From the NCBI GenBank assembly GCA_019163335.1, contig JAFLKM010000025.1, positions 1-64,000 of the forward strand: a DNA stretch of 64,000 bases. Direction: 5' to 3'. This DNA comes from Desulfobulbaceae bacterium. Its GTDB lineage: Bacteria > Desulfobacterota > Desulfobulbia > Desulfobulbales > Desulfocapsaceae. A program made the position numbers and the translations under genes. This document shows positions 15,950 through 25,136 of the stretch, in pieces; the stretch's first letter is position 1; every line of letters begins with the position of its first letter. The notes under the pieces were generated by a model that saw nothing but the letters and a program-made list of their open reading frames with translations, made no database searches and was not told the origin of the DNA.

Positions 15950-18709
15950 TTATACCCCTGCTGCCGCCTCAGTGTCGCGCCATTGTCGGGGTATAGCGGG
16001 TGCTTGCGAAGAGATTACCATTTTTTCAAGCTTATCAAGGGTGTAGATTTTATGTTCTTCAAAATCAATATGCTGGACGTCCACCGTGATCTCTGAGCCG
16101 GCGATGCTCGTGAAGGAATTAAAGGTCGTTGCATCCACGTCGATATGTTTTCGGGTGAGGATGGCGAAATCATTCCCGTAGGCTCTGAAAAGGAGGGCCT
16201 CGGGGTAGCGGGCCTGGAGTTCGACGGCAAAATTGAGGAAGATGCGATTGCCCTGCTCCCAGCCCCTTTGCTTATTGTACTCGAGGACGTCCACGAGATG
16301 CAGGGTGTGCAGACAGCTGTATTCCTGGAGGTTCTCGTTGTTCTGCAGGAAAATCCGCAGATAATCCTCGTTGTACAGCCCGGTGAGTCGGTCATTGAAG
16401 AAGTAGGAAAAGCGTTTTATCTCAATATCTGTACTCGGCTCCTGAGTAACACTCAAGGGCGGTGGCGTTTCGGCCAGGGCCTTCACCGCCACGGCCACGA
16501 CGTCCGGGTTAAACTGGGTGCCGGAAAGAGAGCTCAGCTCGGCCAGGGCCTCGGCGATCTGTTTACGGGGTTTGTAGATACGGTTGGTGGTCATGGCGTC
16601 GAAGGCGTCGGCGACGGTCATGATACGGGTGAGCAGGGGGATCTCCTCTCCCTTGAGTCCGGCCGGATAGCCTTTGCCGTCATGGCGTTCATGGTGGTAT
16701 CGGATGATCTCGGCCAGATCTTTGTACATCTCGATGTTGGACAGCATCTCATAGCCGGCGGTGGCGTGCAGCTTGATCAGGTCATAATCGAGACTGTTCA
16801 ATTTTCCCGGTTTGAGCAGAACCGAATCCGGGGTGGCGATCTTGCCGATATCATGGAGGATGGCTGCCCGGTAGAGTCTGTCAATGTCTTTGCTGGAAAC
16901 ACCCATGGCCGCCGCGATCTTCTGACAATAACGGGCCACGCGCTCGGTGTGGCCTGCGGTATAGGTGTCGCGTTGTTCAATCATGTAGACAAAGGAGTAG
17001 ATGGTCTCTTCATAATTGGCTGTGCGTTCGACGGTCAGTCGAGAAATTTCGCTCCGATGGCGAAAGGAGTCGATGGCAAAGCCAAGATCCCCGGCCAGCT
17101 CTTCCAGCATGGCAATCTCTTCCGATTCAAAGCCCTCCTTCAGCCAGGTGTAGACGGTGAGGGTCCCGATGGATTTGGCTGCCTGTTTGGCCCGCAGGGG
17201 AAGGGCAATGGCGGCTTGAAATCCTGCTAACCTGGTCTGATTGCGCCAGGGGGTAAAATCTTCTTCATGGCTGCAATGACTGATGACGATTCTGTCTTCG
17301 AGGAGACATCTCACCGTCGGACTGTTGTAAAAGGGAAGCTCCGGATCATTGATGGCATAGGGCGGAGGGGACAGGTATTTCTCAAAATTGCTGGGGCTGA
17401 AGATCGTGTTGATCTGGTCATTTTCCAGCAGGCCAATCCAGGAAAATCCATAGTGTCCATGCTGGACGAAGAGGTCGCAGGATTGCCTGAGGAGGGTTTC
17501 GAGGTTGGGCGAGGTGATCAGTAATTTGTTGATATCGGCCACGGTCTGCAGGATTCCCTTGAGATAGATCTGCTGATCAAGCAGGGTGGTGATTTTTTCG
17601 GTACGCTGGGCCACTTTGGACTCAAGTGTCACATTCAGCCGCTCCACTTCCTGTTTTTTCTTGTGCAGGATACGATTGAGAAAAAGAACGTACCAAGAGG
17701 CGAAGATGACCAGCAGGACAGCCACGCTCAGAACGGCCAGCTGGCCCCAGTAGCGCCTGAGAACATCACGCAGAGAGAACTTGCCGTAGTCTTTGTAGGG
17801 GCCGATCTTGAGATCCAGCAGGCAGTCGTGCACGGGCTGGTAGTTCAAGGGGATGGTCCAGCCGGCGGTGTGGCTGGCGATGGCGGCCGGGTCATCACTT
17901 TCCATGGTCAGCAGGGCGCCTGCGACCAGACGGGAGAGGCGGTCGGGGGTAGTCTTGAGGGCGGCCATGGGCCATTCCGGATAGAGCTCGGTACTGAGGA
18001 GAAAGGGAAAATCGCTTTGTGGAGGCTGATTCAGCACCTTGATCTGATCCAGCCGGATCGTTCCTTCTTCGGCCATCCGCTCCAAAGTGTCGGTGCGGAC
18101 GGAGCCGGCGTCAACGGTTCCGGCGAGCACTGCCTTGACCACCCCGTCATGGGTGCCGGCATACTGGAGAGAGGAAAAATCGGTAAAAGGATCGATATCT
18201 TGCCGGAAGAACTCGCGCCAGGCGGCAATCCATCCTCCCAAGGAAAGGGGGTCCACCGCCATGAAGGTTTTGTTTTTAAGGTCGCCAAGGGTGTTGATTT
18301 CGTGGCGATCAGCCTTGGTGAAGATAACACCACCAATGGTGGTTGTCTGCTGGCAGTCGCCGTTCAGCTGGCAGGGGAGATTTTGATTGATCAGGGTGGC
18401 GATGCGGCTGACCCCGAAGAGTTTTTCCAGCTCCACATAGGTGACCTCATTGGTCAGGATGAAATCCACCCGGCCCTGTTGGGTTGCGTAATGCACCTCG
18501 TTGAATTCCAGAGGAAGGATGGTGAAGTGGTACTCAGGAATTTTCTTCGAGAGGTAGTCTGCCGTTGGCAGCCACTTTTGAATATTAAATTCTTCTCCAC
18601 TCCTGGCGAGGACACCGATGGAAATTGTTTTGGGGGAAGCCCACAGCGAATTGGATGTGAACAGGAGAGAAAAAAGAAAAAAACAATAGATTCGGAGAAT
18701 GACAGTCAT
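15950..18709 (-). CDS. Paralogous PhnD-GAF-HD-GYP receptor
   Basis: 919 aa from the start MTVILRIYCFF, placed to match its paralogue; the track ORF begins 18 codons earlier. Domain order is the same as in the neighbour: signal peptide, PhnD-like domain, transmembrane segment, coiled coil, GAF, HD-GYP (LHDIGK, HHERHDGKGYP) and a GGDEF remnant with YGNDF. A small Cys-containing insert (LPCQLNGDCQQTT) in the binding domain is unique to this copy, so the ligands may differ. A central tract of 512 bases is identical between the two genes, pointing to recent gene conversion or duplication. It is upstream of the paralogue by about 60 bases. Confidence 0.86.
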   Translation of the reverse strand: MTVILRIYCFFLFSLLFTSNSLWASPKTISIGVLARSGEEFNIQKWLPTADYLSKKIPEYHFTILPLEFNEVHYATQQGRVDFILTNEVTYVELEKLFGVSRIATLINQNLPCQLNGDCQQTTTIGGVIFTKADRHEINTLGDLKNKTFMAVDPLSLGGWIAAWREFFRQDIDPFTDFSSLQYAGTHDGVVKAVLAGTVDAGSVRTDTLERMAEEGTIRLDQIKVLNQPPQSDFPFLLSTELYPEWPMAALKTTPDRLSRLVAGALLTMESDDPAAIASHTAGWTIPLNYQPVHDCLLDLKIGPYKDYGKFSLRDVLRRYWGQLAVLSVAVLLVIFASWYVLFLNRILHKKKQEVERLNVTLESKVAQRTEKITTLLDQQIYLKGILQTVADINKLLITSPNLETLLRQSCDLFVQHGHYGFSWIGLLENDQINTIFSPSNFEKYLSPPPYAINDPELPFYNSPTVRCLLEDRIVISHCSHEEDFTPWRNQTRLAGFQAAIALPLRAKQAAKSIGTLTVYTWLKEGFESEEIAMLEELAGDLGFAIDSFRHRSEISRLTVERTANYEETIYSFVYMIEQRDTYTAGHTERVARYCQKIAAAMGVSSKDIDRLYRAAILHDIGKIATPDSVLLKPGKLNSLDYDLIKLHATAGYEMLSNIEMYKDLAEIIRYHHERHDGKGYPAGLKGEEIPLLTRIMTVADAFDAMTTNRIYKPRKQIAEALAELSSLSGTQFNPDVVAVAVKALAETPPPLSVTQEPSTDIEIKRFSYFFNDRLTGLYNEDYLRIFLQNNENLQEYSCLHTLHLVDVLEYNKQRGWEQGNRIFLNFAVELQARYPEALLFRAYGNDFAILTRKHIDVDATTFNSFTSIAGSEITVDVQHIDFEEHKIYTLDKLEKMVISSQAPAIPRQWRDTEAAAGV
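17499..18010. repeat. 512-bp identical tract, copy 2
   Basis: Partner of 14700-15211, direct orientation, 2799 bases apart. Unequal crossing-over between the two would fuse the genes into one receptor with the upstream binding domain and the downstream output. Confidence 0.92.
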
Positions 18710-18910
18710 AATTTGCCGAGGGGAAAACGTGATTGAGAGTAAATGCAACCGGGGGTCAGGCAAGACTGAAGGGAGTCAAACAGGGTCTCAGGCTGAAAGA
18801 TGAAGGACCTCGGGAGTCGGGCTCGTCCGGTGCGAATGACCGACGTTCCTTCTGTCTCCCGTCTTCATACTGCTGTTTTCTCCCTTAAGTCTTCAAATTT
18901 AAGCATTTTC

Positions 18911-18991
18911 AACCCCGATGAAAGGGATAAGTGCCTTTCGCAGAGTATTTTCTTGCAAAAAAAAACAAGAAAATACTCTGTAAGGCTCTAA
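18911..18991 (-). repeat. Family A palindromic repeat, full copy
   Basis: On the minus strand it reads TTAGAGCCTTACAGAG, an inverted A/T-rich hairpin (arms around AGTATTTTCTTG and CAAGAAAATACT), then GGCACTTATCCC and ATCGGGGTT. It aligns along its whole length with 26804-26886 at roughly 85 percent by eye. It sits in the gap between the receptor gene and the methyltransferase gene. Confidence 0.82.
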
Positions 18992-19051
18992 TTATAGCAC
19001 AAGCGGGAAACAGATGTCCATGTGGAATCAGAAACCCGGTTTGTGCACTTC

Positions 19052-19891
19052 TCAGCTCTTTTCTGCCTGAACAAAGAGGCAGCTGTCTCTGCCTGCAACG
19101 AAGGGGGCGAGGTCGTACCCGCCATAGTGCTGACGGACAGTGAATCCTGCCCTGTTCAGCAGGAGCTGCCATTTTGGGAAGGAAAAGGCGGCAAGGTGAA
19201 GAGTATGGCTCAGGTCTTCGTTGTTCTTTCCAGGCTGCCCGGGCCGGATCCGATACCTCTCCTCGAGGAGAAGCTGCTCGTTGGAGTAACTTCGACGAAC
19301 CTCTTTAATGATCCTGCCGCCGTCCTGCTCCTCAAAAATCTGGAATTGAAAGAGCTTCTTTGTCCCTAACGTCAGGAGTGTCTGGTCAGGAATAAAAAGC
19401 TGAAGAAGAAGCTTGCCGCCCTGGACAAGGAGCGTCCTTGTCTGATCCAGGCAATGTTGAATCCGCTCATAGGTTCTAAGGAGATTCAGGGTATGATAGG
19501 GGATGAGGACGGTGTCGAATGAGCAGCGAAAGGCGGGCTCGGTCATGTCCATGCAGAGGTAGGTAACCTTAGGCCCGGCTTTCAGCCGGGCCCGGCGTAA
19601 CATCTCCAGATTGAGATCAATGCCGGTGAGCTTGGCGCCGGATGCGGCCAGGGGCCGGCACAGGCGGCCTGTGCCGCAGCCAAGCTCAAGCACCGAGCAG
19701 GAGGGCCGGATCCTTTCCAGGTAAAAGGGAAGATCCGCCTGGAACCCGGCCATCTCCAGGTCATAGAACTGGCCGTAGCGTTCATTGCTGAGGGGCAGGA
19801 AAAACTCATCCGGCTCCTTGTGGGTGTCAAAGTCGTCGGCTGGCATGTTCCTGAGGGTGGTGGTGTATGCTGTGAGTCTCCCGCCCGGCAT
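19052..19891 (-). CDS. Class I SAM-dependent methyltransferase
   Basis: 279 aa. The SAM-binding motif I is VLELGCGTGRLCRPL, followed by GAKLTGIDLN as the acidic loop. The N terminus (DEFFLPLSNERYGQFYDLE) is typical of small-molecule methyltransferases of the Methyltransf_25/11 type. The substrate is unknown. The start is uncertain: the first ATG lies seven bases after the mscL stop but has no clear ribosome-binding site, and MPADDFDTH, 15 codons in, is an alternative with AGGA nearby. It appears to be co-transcribed with mscL. Confidence 0.82.
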   Translation of the reverse strand: MPGGRLTAYTTTLRNMPADDFDTHKEPDEFFLPLSNERYGQFYDLEMAGFQADLPFYLERIRPSCSVLELGCGTGRLCRPLAASGAKLTGIDLNLEMLRRARLKAGPKVTYLCMDMTEPAFRCSFDTVLIPYHTLNLLRTYERIQHCLDQTRTLLVQGGKLLLQLFIPDQTLLTLGTKKLFQFQIFEEQDGGRIIKEVRRSYSNEQLLLEERYRIRPGQPGKNNEDLSHTLHLAAFSFPKWQLLLNRAGFTVRQHYGGYDLAPFVAGRDSCLFVQAEKS

Positions 19892-19898
19892 GGGGAGA

Positions 19899-20303
19899 TT
19901 ACTTTTTCAGTAGATCGCGGATTTCCGTCAGCAGCAGCTCTTCTTTCGTTGGCGCGGGTTCTTCTGGGGGTGCAGGCTGGGCAGCTTCCTGGCGTTTGAG
20001 GGCGTTGATCCCCTTGATCATCATAAAGATGGCAAAGGCGATAATGGTAAAATCAATGGTGGTCTGAATAAATTTGCCATACGAGAGGAGCACCGCTTCT
20101 TTGCCGTTGCCTGCGGCCTGCAGGGTGATGGCGAGCTTGCTGAAATCCACGCCGCCGATGATAAGACCAATGGGCGGCATGATGACGTCACTGACCACCG
20201 AGGAGACGACCTTGCCGAAGGCTGCTCCGATAATGATACCAACGGCCATGTCGATGACATTGCCTTTGACTGCAAATTCTTTGAATTCCTTCAGTAAGCT
20301 CAT
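19899..20303 (-). CDS. mscL: Large-conductance mechanosensitive channel
   Basis: 134 aa, the usual length. The N-terminal amphipathic helix and TM1 read [20 protein letters not shown], followed by [20 protein letters not shown], the strongly conserved pore region. TM2 ([18 protein letters not shown]) and a C-terminal helical bundle ([14 protein letters not shown]) follow. The channel opens on membrane tension to release solutes in osmotic downshock. Confidence 0.96.
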   Translation of the reverse strand: MSLLKEFKEFAVKGNVIDMAVGIIIGAAFGKVVSSVVSDVIMPPIGLIIGGVDFSKLAITLQAAGNGKEAVLLSYGKFIQTTIDFTIIAFAIFMMIKGINALKRQEAAQPAPPEEPAPTKEELLLTEIRDLLKK

Positions 20304-20388
20304 GGTTGAGGTCTCCTTTGGTAGAGTTGAAAAAATGCTGCTTCATTGAGAATATCAAGTTCAGTTGAAGCAGCAGGGGGTTCGTGAT

Positions 20389-20404
20389 TTATCCCGTTCA
20401 TCGG
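20389..20404 (+). repeat. Possible family A fragment at a gene end
   Basis: TTATCCCGTTCATCGG matches the terminal module of family A (compare 1955-1970). On the minus strand it supplies the last codons and the stop of the response regulator. It could be chance, but a 16-base match is unlikely in 64 kb. Confidence 0.35.
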
Positions 20405-21321
20405 CGGTCGTTTGCAGGAGCCGGCAGGCAGAGAATCCTATCCTCTATGATGGCCTTCAACACCAGGTTCGTATTATCTTCCACTCCTCCACTCATCAGG
20501 GTGATAAGGGTAAAAAGCGGCAGGGGAAACTGAGCTTGCCAGAGGTCAATCTCCGGCACATTGCTTCCCTGCTCCGGCAGTGTCAGCAGGGGGTTCTCCT
20601 GACCGGTGGTCTCTACAGCCGATTTCAAGTGGTCCACCCGGGAAGCGGTGTTCAACAGGGCCGAAAAAATAGAGGCTTCAGGTGCCGGCATCTGCTCGGG
20701 GATCTGATCGTAGTGTACCGAGAAGGATCCTTTTTCCATAAGCAGGAGTCGCAACAGGGCCTCAAGTCCGGAATGGATGCCCTGGCGGATAAGAAGGAGA
20801 TTGCCGTCAGCGGTTATGATCTTGCCACTCATCTCGGGCAGAATGATCCGGCTGGCCCGCCCTCCCTGACCAATGTTCTGGAGGAGTTCCGAAAGCCCGA
20901 TGGCCTGGACATCGCCGCTGATGACCCCGGTCTTGATGCGCGCGGGTGCCGCCCGCCTGAGAATGGCCTTGATTCGGGCGATCAGCTCGGAGCTGTTGTA
21001 GGGCTTGGTGACATAGTCGTCGGCGCCAAGCTCCAGCCCTTTTATCTTCAGGGATTGACGATCGAGGCTGGTAAGAAAGAGCACCGGGATTTCCCTGGTG
21101 GCAGGATTGGCTCGCAACCGCTCCATGGTCTGGAAGCCATCCACCTGGGGCATGTTGATATCCAGGAGAATCAGGGAAACAAGATGTGTCTGCAAAAGTT
21201 CAAAGGCCTCGGCGCAGCCCAGGGCGTGCAGGGGGGTAAAGCCGGTGAGCAGCAGGTGCTCGCCGGTAATCTCCTGCTGGGCCGGGTCGTCGTCAATGAT
21301 GAGGATACTCTTTTTCGTCAT
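20398..21321 (-). CDS. Response regulator with C-terminal DUF4388 (PATAN-like) domain
   Basis: 307 aa. The receiver domain (residues 1-120) has IIDDDP, the phosphoacceptor in LILLDINMPQVDGF and the conserved lysine in YVTKPY. The rest resembles DUF4388/PATAN: GDVQAIGLSELLQNIGQGGR, SGKIITADGNLLL, SGLEALLRLLLMEKGSFSV. Such domains are protein-interaction outputs, not DNA-binding. It overlaps the preceding kinase gene by four bases, so the two form a pair. The last codons lie in a possible repeat fragment. Confidence 0.86.
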   Translation of the reverse strand: MTKKSILIIDDDPAQQEITGEHLLLTGFTPLHALGCAEAFELLQTHLVSLILLDINMPQVDGFQTMERLRANPATREIPVLFLTSLDRQSLKIKGLELGADDYVTKPYNSSELIARIKAILRRAAPARIKTGVISGDVQAIGLSELLQNIGQGGRASRIILPEMSGKIITADGNLLLIRQGIHSGLEALLRLLLMEKGSFSVHYDQIPEQMPAPEASIFSALLNTASRVDHLKSAVETTGQENPLLTLPEQGSNVPEIDLWQAQFPLPLFTLITLMSGGVEDNTNLVLKAIIEDRILCLPAPANDRR

Positions 21322-24300
21322 GGGGTGTGTTCCTGTTTAACGGCTGATACCGGGAGCTGTATGGTAAAGCAGCTGCCACCGGGGCTGAGATTGCGGGCGG
21401 AGACCGCCCCGCCATGGAGCTCGACAATATTGCGGACGATATACAGGCCAAGCCCGGAACCCTCCGGTCGGATCTTAAAATCCTTCCTGCCCATGTAGTA
21501 CCGGTCGAAGATGTGGTGGATCTCCTCTTCATTGACACCCGGCCCCTGATCGGCGATGTGGATGGTGACGTGTTCTTTACCCTGTTCGTAGTCGACCGAA
21601 ATTTGTCCCTTTTCCGGTGAAAACTTGATCGCATTGGAGAGCAGGTTGGTAAATACCTGGGCGATGCGAAGGTGATCAATGGAGAGAGGGGATACCTCGC
21701 CGGTGATGGTGAAGCTGAAGGAGATGGCACGACTGCGGGCCACTTCGCGCAAGGAGTTGAGACAGCTGCCGAGCAGAATGTCGAGGCGGTAAGGCTCCAG
21801 GGACAATTCAATGGCTCCGGATTCGATACGGTAGAGGTCAAGCAGCTTGTTGATGAAGGTGAGCTGCTTTTGTCCTTCGTTTTGAATTCTGCGGGTGTAG
21901 TGCAAGGTTTTTTCTTTGTTCATGGAGGAAGCGTATTCTTCCAGGAGGGAGGCATAGCCGATGATGGCGGCCAGTGGCGCTTTCAGATCGTGCGAGGTGA
22001 TGGCGATCATATCGCTTTTCAACTGATTCATGCGGGTCAGTTCGCTGTTCTGTTTTTCAAGCAGGCGGTCTTTTTCGAGCAGTACCCGTTCTGTCTGGAG
22101 TCGCGCCATTTCACTGGAAAGTCTGGCCTGAAAGATTCTGGCGATGGCCTGGATGTTCTTGGAATGAAGGATCTGCTGATGGCTGTAAATGGCGAGAACC
22201 CCAATGACAATACCGTTCTGTTTTCTCAGCGGTAATCCCCAGTAACTGTTGAGTTTTTTGTCTTGAATCAGGGGATTGTCGGGGAAAAACTCCCGCAGTC
22301 GGCGGGGGAAATAGGTTTCCCCTCGCCTTGCCGTCAGTTGACAGGGGAGTCCGTGAACGGAAAACTTCTCAGGCGGTAACTCGAATTTATGGCCTTCCCG
22401 GTACACATGGGGCAACAGGGCCTGATTGTCATCCGTCAGTTCCGCAACCATCCCGATTCCGGCCTTGGTCAACATCATAAACTGGTAGAGCAGGGCCTTG
22501 AAAAATCCCTCTCCGGTCATGCCTGTGGTGTTATGGACAATGGCCTGGAGCTCGTTGTCCCGCTCAATGATCTCCTGCTCAAATTTCTTTCTTGCCGAAA
22601 TGTTTATGATTCTACAGAGATAGGTGGTCTGTTCGCATTCCTGTCCACCAATACGATAGAGAGTGGCTTCTATGACCTGGTGGTTTTTGGTCCCCGTGGT
22701 GAAGGTGAATTCATCTGACCAGATCTCCGCTTCCCGGGTGTGGAAAAAGAGCTGGAGCTCCATAAATTTGCGGGGAGAGAGAAACGGTTCAAACAATGCG
22801 GTGATGGTGGACTGGAGAAGGATCTCTTTGGGAATTTGAAAGCAATCGAGAAAGGCCCTGTTCACCTCTTTGATCAGAGAGTGATTATCGAGGAGCAGTT
22901 CAGCTTCCGGGTGGTTAAGAAAGTTTCGATAGTAGACGGAAGCGGTCTGCTGAAATATTGGCGCGGTATTGATCCCTCGAGCGAGGAGGTCATAGCCGTT
23001 TTTCTGTCTGGTGAAGATCAATTCCAGGGGCTTGCCGCTGCTGCTTTGCAGGCTCAGGGTCAAGGTGGTTTCCGGGCCAAGCAGCAAAAGCTTCTGCTGG
23101 AGTTCCGCGTAGCTGCTGTCACTCAGGACCTGATCGAGATGGTGACAGCTTCCGATTCCCGAGAGGGTGGAGAGGTCGGTTGCGCCGGAGAGAATCTTGA
23201 GGTTGTTGGAGAGTCGAATCAGGTGCCATTGTCGGGGGAAAAGGGAGAGAGTGTCGGCACTGGCATTCTTTGTTCCGGCCTCTTCCTGGCTGGCTGCGAG
23301 GTTTTCCGGCAGCTGCGTATTGAAGAAGGCATGGATATTGGTCAGGTTCTGCAGCCAGTTGCTGTCCCGTTGTCCGTAGATCTCGAGAACGGAGAGTGCT
23401 GCGTCGGCAAGGTCGGGGGCAAAAAGCGTGCCCTTCCCCTTTTCGATAAACGCCAGGCCTTGAAGATGCTGCTCATTGCGCTGCATGGAGTTGCCGGCCA
23501 GCCACTGATAGGCATCGGCCATGGAAATGATCTGGGAGGCAAGGGGGATCTCCTTGCCTTGGAGACCCTGAGGAAACCCGGAACCGTTGTAATGCTCATG
23601 ATGGGCAGCGATGATCGGAGTCAAAGGGGAAAGCTCGGGGATCTCCTCGATGAGCTGGGCGCTGATTTTGGGGTGGAACCGGTAGATGGGCGAAATCTCC
23701 GGACGGATATCAAAATCCAGCTGCAGATCTTCAATGGGAACAGCAGTCAGCCCAATATTGTGAAGCAGGGCTGCCCAGAGCACGTCCATGGGGTCAAGCT
23801 CAGGGCGATGGAGAGCTTTGGCGATATGATGGCTGTAAAAGGCAACCTGAATCGAATGATTTTGCTGGCGTCCCTGGTGCTTGGCGTCGGCGACATGAGC
23901 GATGAGCCAGAGCAGCTGACAGGCAAGTTCAGGGCTGCTGAGGTCCTCGATACCTGGGAAATGAGCCAGAAAGTCTGTTTCGGGGATGGCTGCAGGATCG
24001 GGTTGGGCCAGCAGCAGCAGGTTGGCCTTGTCGGTTGTAAAGAGACGTTTTCCAGCCGTAGCCACCGCCGGGGAAACGGTGCGGCCGGATTGTTTTTCAA
24101 TATAGGGCAGAACATTTTCCAGGGCAGGGGCGTGCCTGCTGGGAAAATAGATGGAAAGCAGGTTGGCCAGATGAAGAATGCCCGCTTCGGTACTGATTTC
24201 CTGCCTTGATTTGGCTGCCGGGAATCCAGACCCATCGTGCCGTTCATGGTGATCACGAACCCATTCCGTAAGGGGAGCGAAGGGCCGAAAGTTGGCAAGG

Positions 24301-24587
24301 ATGGCGCTGCCGCGACTGGCATGTTCCCGAACCGCGACATCATGAAAGCCCTGCAGGGGAAGATGCAGGGCATCACTCTTTATCCCGATGCCGCCGATGT
24401 CATGAAATAATCCGGCAAGATAGACGCCGGCAGGATTTGCCAGGTTCATCTGGGTTGCCAGGGCATGGGAGAGAAGCGCGACCTGCCGACCGTGGTCCAG
24501 TTTACCTTTCTCGTCAAGATCAAGTGCCGTGGAGAGTAGGGCGATGATCTGCTGGAAGAATTCCTGTTTGTTGTCTGGGCTGTTCAT
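21318..24587 (-). CDS. Sensor histidine kinase fused to two HD-GYP-like domains
   Basis: 1089 aa, soluble (no membrane segment seen). Domain 1 (about 20-190) is HD-GYP-like with FHDIG at 61-65 and HHERHDGSGFP at 113-123. Domain 2 (about 240-430) keeps the fold, but the metal motif reads LLHNIG and the later motif HHEHYNGSGFP, so two aspartates are replaced by asparagine. PAS (about 540-690), GAF (about 700-850), HisKA (ITSHDLKAPLAA) and HATPase (NLLSNAIKFS, GSGLGLYIV) follow. The active HD may hydrolyse c-di-GMP and the inactive one may sense it. It is paired with the PATAN response regulator. Confidence 0.85.
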   Translation of the reverse strand: MNSPDNKQEFFQQIIALLSTALDLDEKGKLDHGRQVALLSHALATQMNLANPAGVYLAGLFHDIGGIGIKSDALHLPLQGFHDVAVREHASRGSAILANFRPFAPLTEWVRDHHERHDGSGFPAAKSRQEISTEAGILHLANLLSIYFPSRHAPALENVLPYIEKQSGRTVSPAVATAGKRLFTTDKANLLLLAQPDPAAIPETDFLAHFPGIEDLSSPELACQLLWLIAHVADAKHQGRQQNHSIQVAFYSHHIAKALHRPELDPMDVLWAALLHNIGLTAVPIEDLQLDFDIRPEISPIYRFHPKISAQLIEEIPELSPLTPIIAAHHEHYNGSGFPQGLQGKEIPLASQIISMADAYQWLAGNSMQRNEQHLQGLAFIEKGKGTLFAPDLADAALSVLEIYGQRDSNWLQNLTNIHAFFNTQLPENLAASQEEAGTKNASADTLSLFPRQWHLIRLSNNLKILSGATDLSTLSGIGSCHHLDQVLSDSSYAELQQKLLLLGPETTLTLSLQSSSGKPLELIFTRQKNGYDLLARGINTAPIFQQTASVYYRNFLNHPEAELLLDNHSLIKEVNRAFLDCFQIPKEILLQSTITALFEPFLSPRKFMELQLFFHTREAEIWSDEFTFTTGTKNHQVIEATLYRIGGQECEQTTYLCRIINISARKKFEQEIIERDNELQAIVHNTTGMTGEGFFKALLYQFMMLTKAGIGMVAELTDDNQALLPHVYREGHKFELPPEKFSVHGLPCQLTARRGETYFPRRLREFFPDNPLIQDKKLNSYWGLPLRKQNGIVIGVLAIYSHQQILHSKNIQAIARIFQARLSSEMARLQTERVLLEKDRLLEKQNSELTRMNQLKSDMIAITSHDLKAPLAAIIGYASLLEEYASSMNKEKTLHYTRRIQNEGQKQLTFINKLLDLYRIESGAIELSLEPYRLDILLGSCLNSLREVARSRAISFSFTITGEVSPLSIDHLRIAQVFTNLLSNAIKFSPEKGQISVDYEQGKEHVTIHIADQGPGVNEEEIHHIFDRYYMGRKDFKIRPEGSGLGLYIVRNIVELHGGAVSARNLSPGGSCFTIQLPVSAVKQEHTP

Positions 24588-25136
24588 GTCAGCACTGGCA
24601 ATGGATGGTATTCCGGAAAGGGGTTAAAGTCTGGGGTATAGACGCTTTGTCGTTGGCGCTGAAGAATGGAGCCTTGAGAGAGTAACTATCAAATATTTCA
24701 GACCTAAATGCTATAACTTATATTTATACTCAAGAATTAACAAAAAAGGCAAGGAGGATTTTTGGTGAGGAATTTCTTCGTTGAGCCTTGCAGGGACAGG
24801 TGAACCAAACGCAGGCGGGGGCCTTCTCCGTGGTTCGTAGAAAATGTGTTATCACAATGTTGGTGTTATAAATGTTATATTTTTAAGTATGTTATCATGG
24901 ACAGTGTGGGATTCTTCCTGGTGTCGTGCACACGCAATTGAAATTGACCCCTGACCCTGCGTCGGGTATTCTTTTCTCTCACTTGGGGGATAATTTTTTC
25001 TGCCATGATCCTCCTCTTGTAGAGAGTCTGTTTGGTGTTTTGTTGAAGTCCTGATCTCTCTGCCCTCCGATGGATGGAGGGCAACCAATTCTCGGATTGT
25101 TTGAGGCAATCCCTTTTTCTTTTGTTCATTTCTCGT
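24588..25136. other. Non-coding stretch before the lytic transglycosylase
   Basis: The stretch is AT-rich in its first half (24690-24770). No RNA gene or convincing coding sequence is seen. The minus-strand ORF at 24852-25145 has no family resemblance. The divergent kinase and transglycosylase genes probably have their promoters here, but no clear -35/-10 pair stands out. Confidence 0.4.

Noticed and set aside
22740-24209. 489-aa plus-strand ORF opposite the HD-HD kinase
   Set aside because: It is an antisense shadow without any recognised motif.
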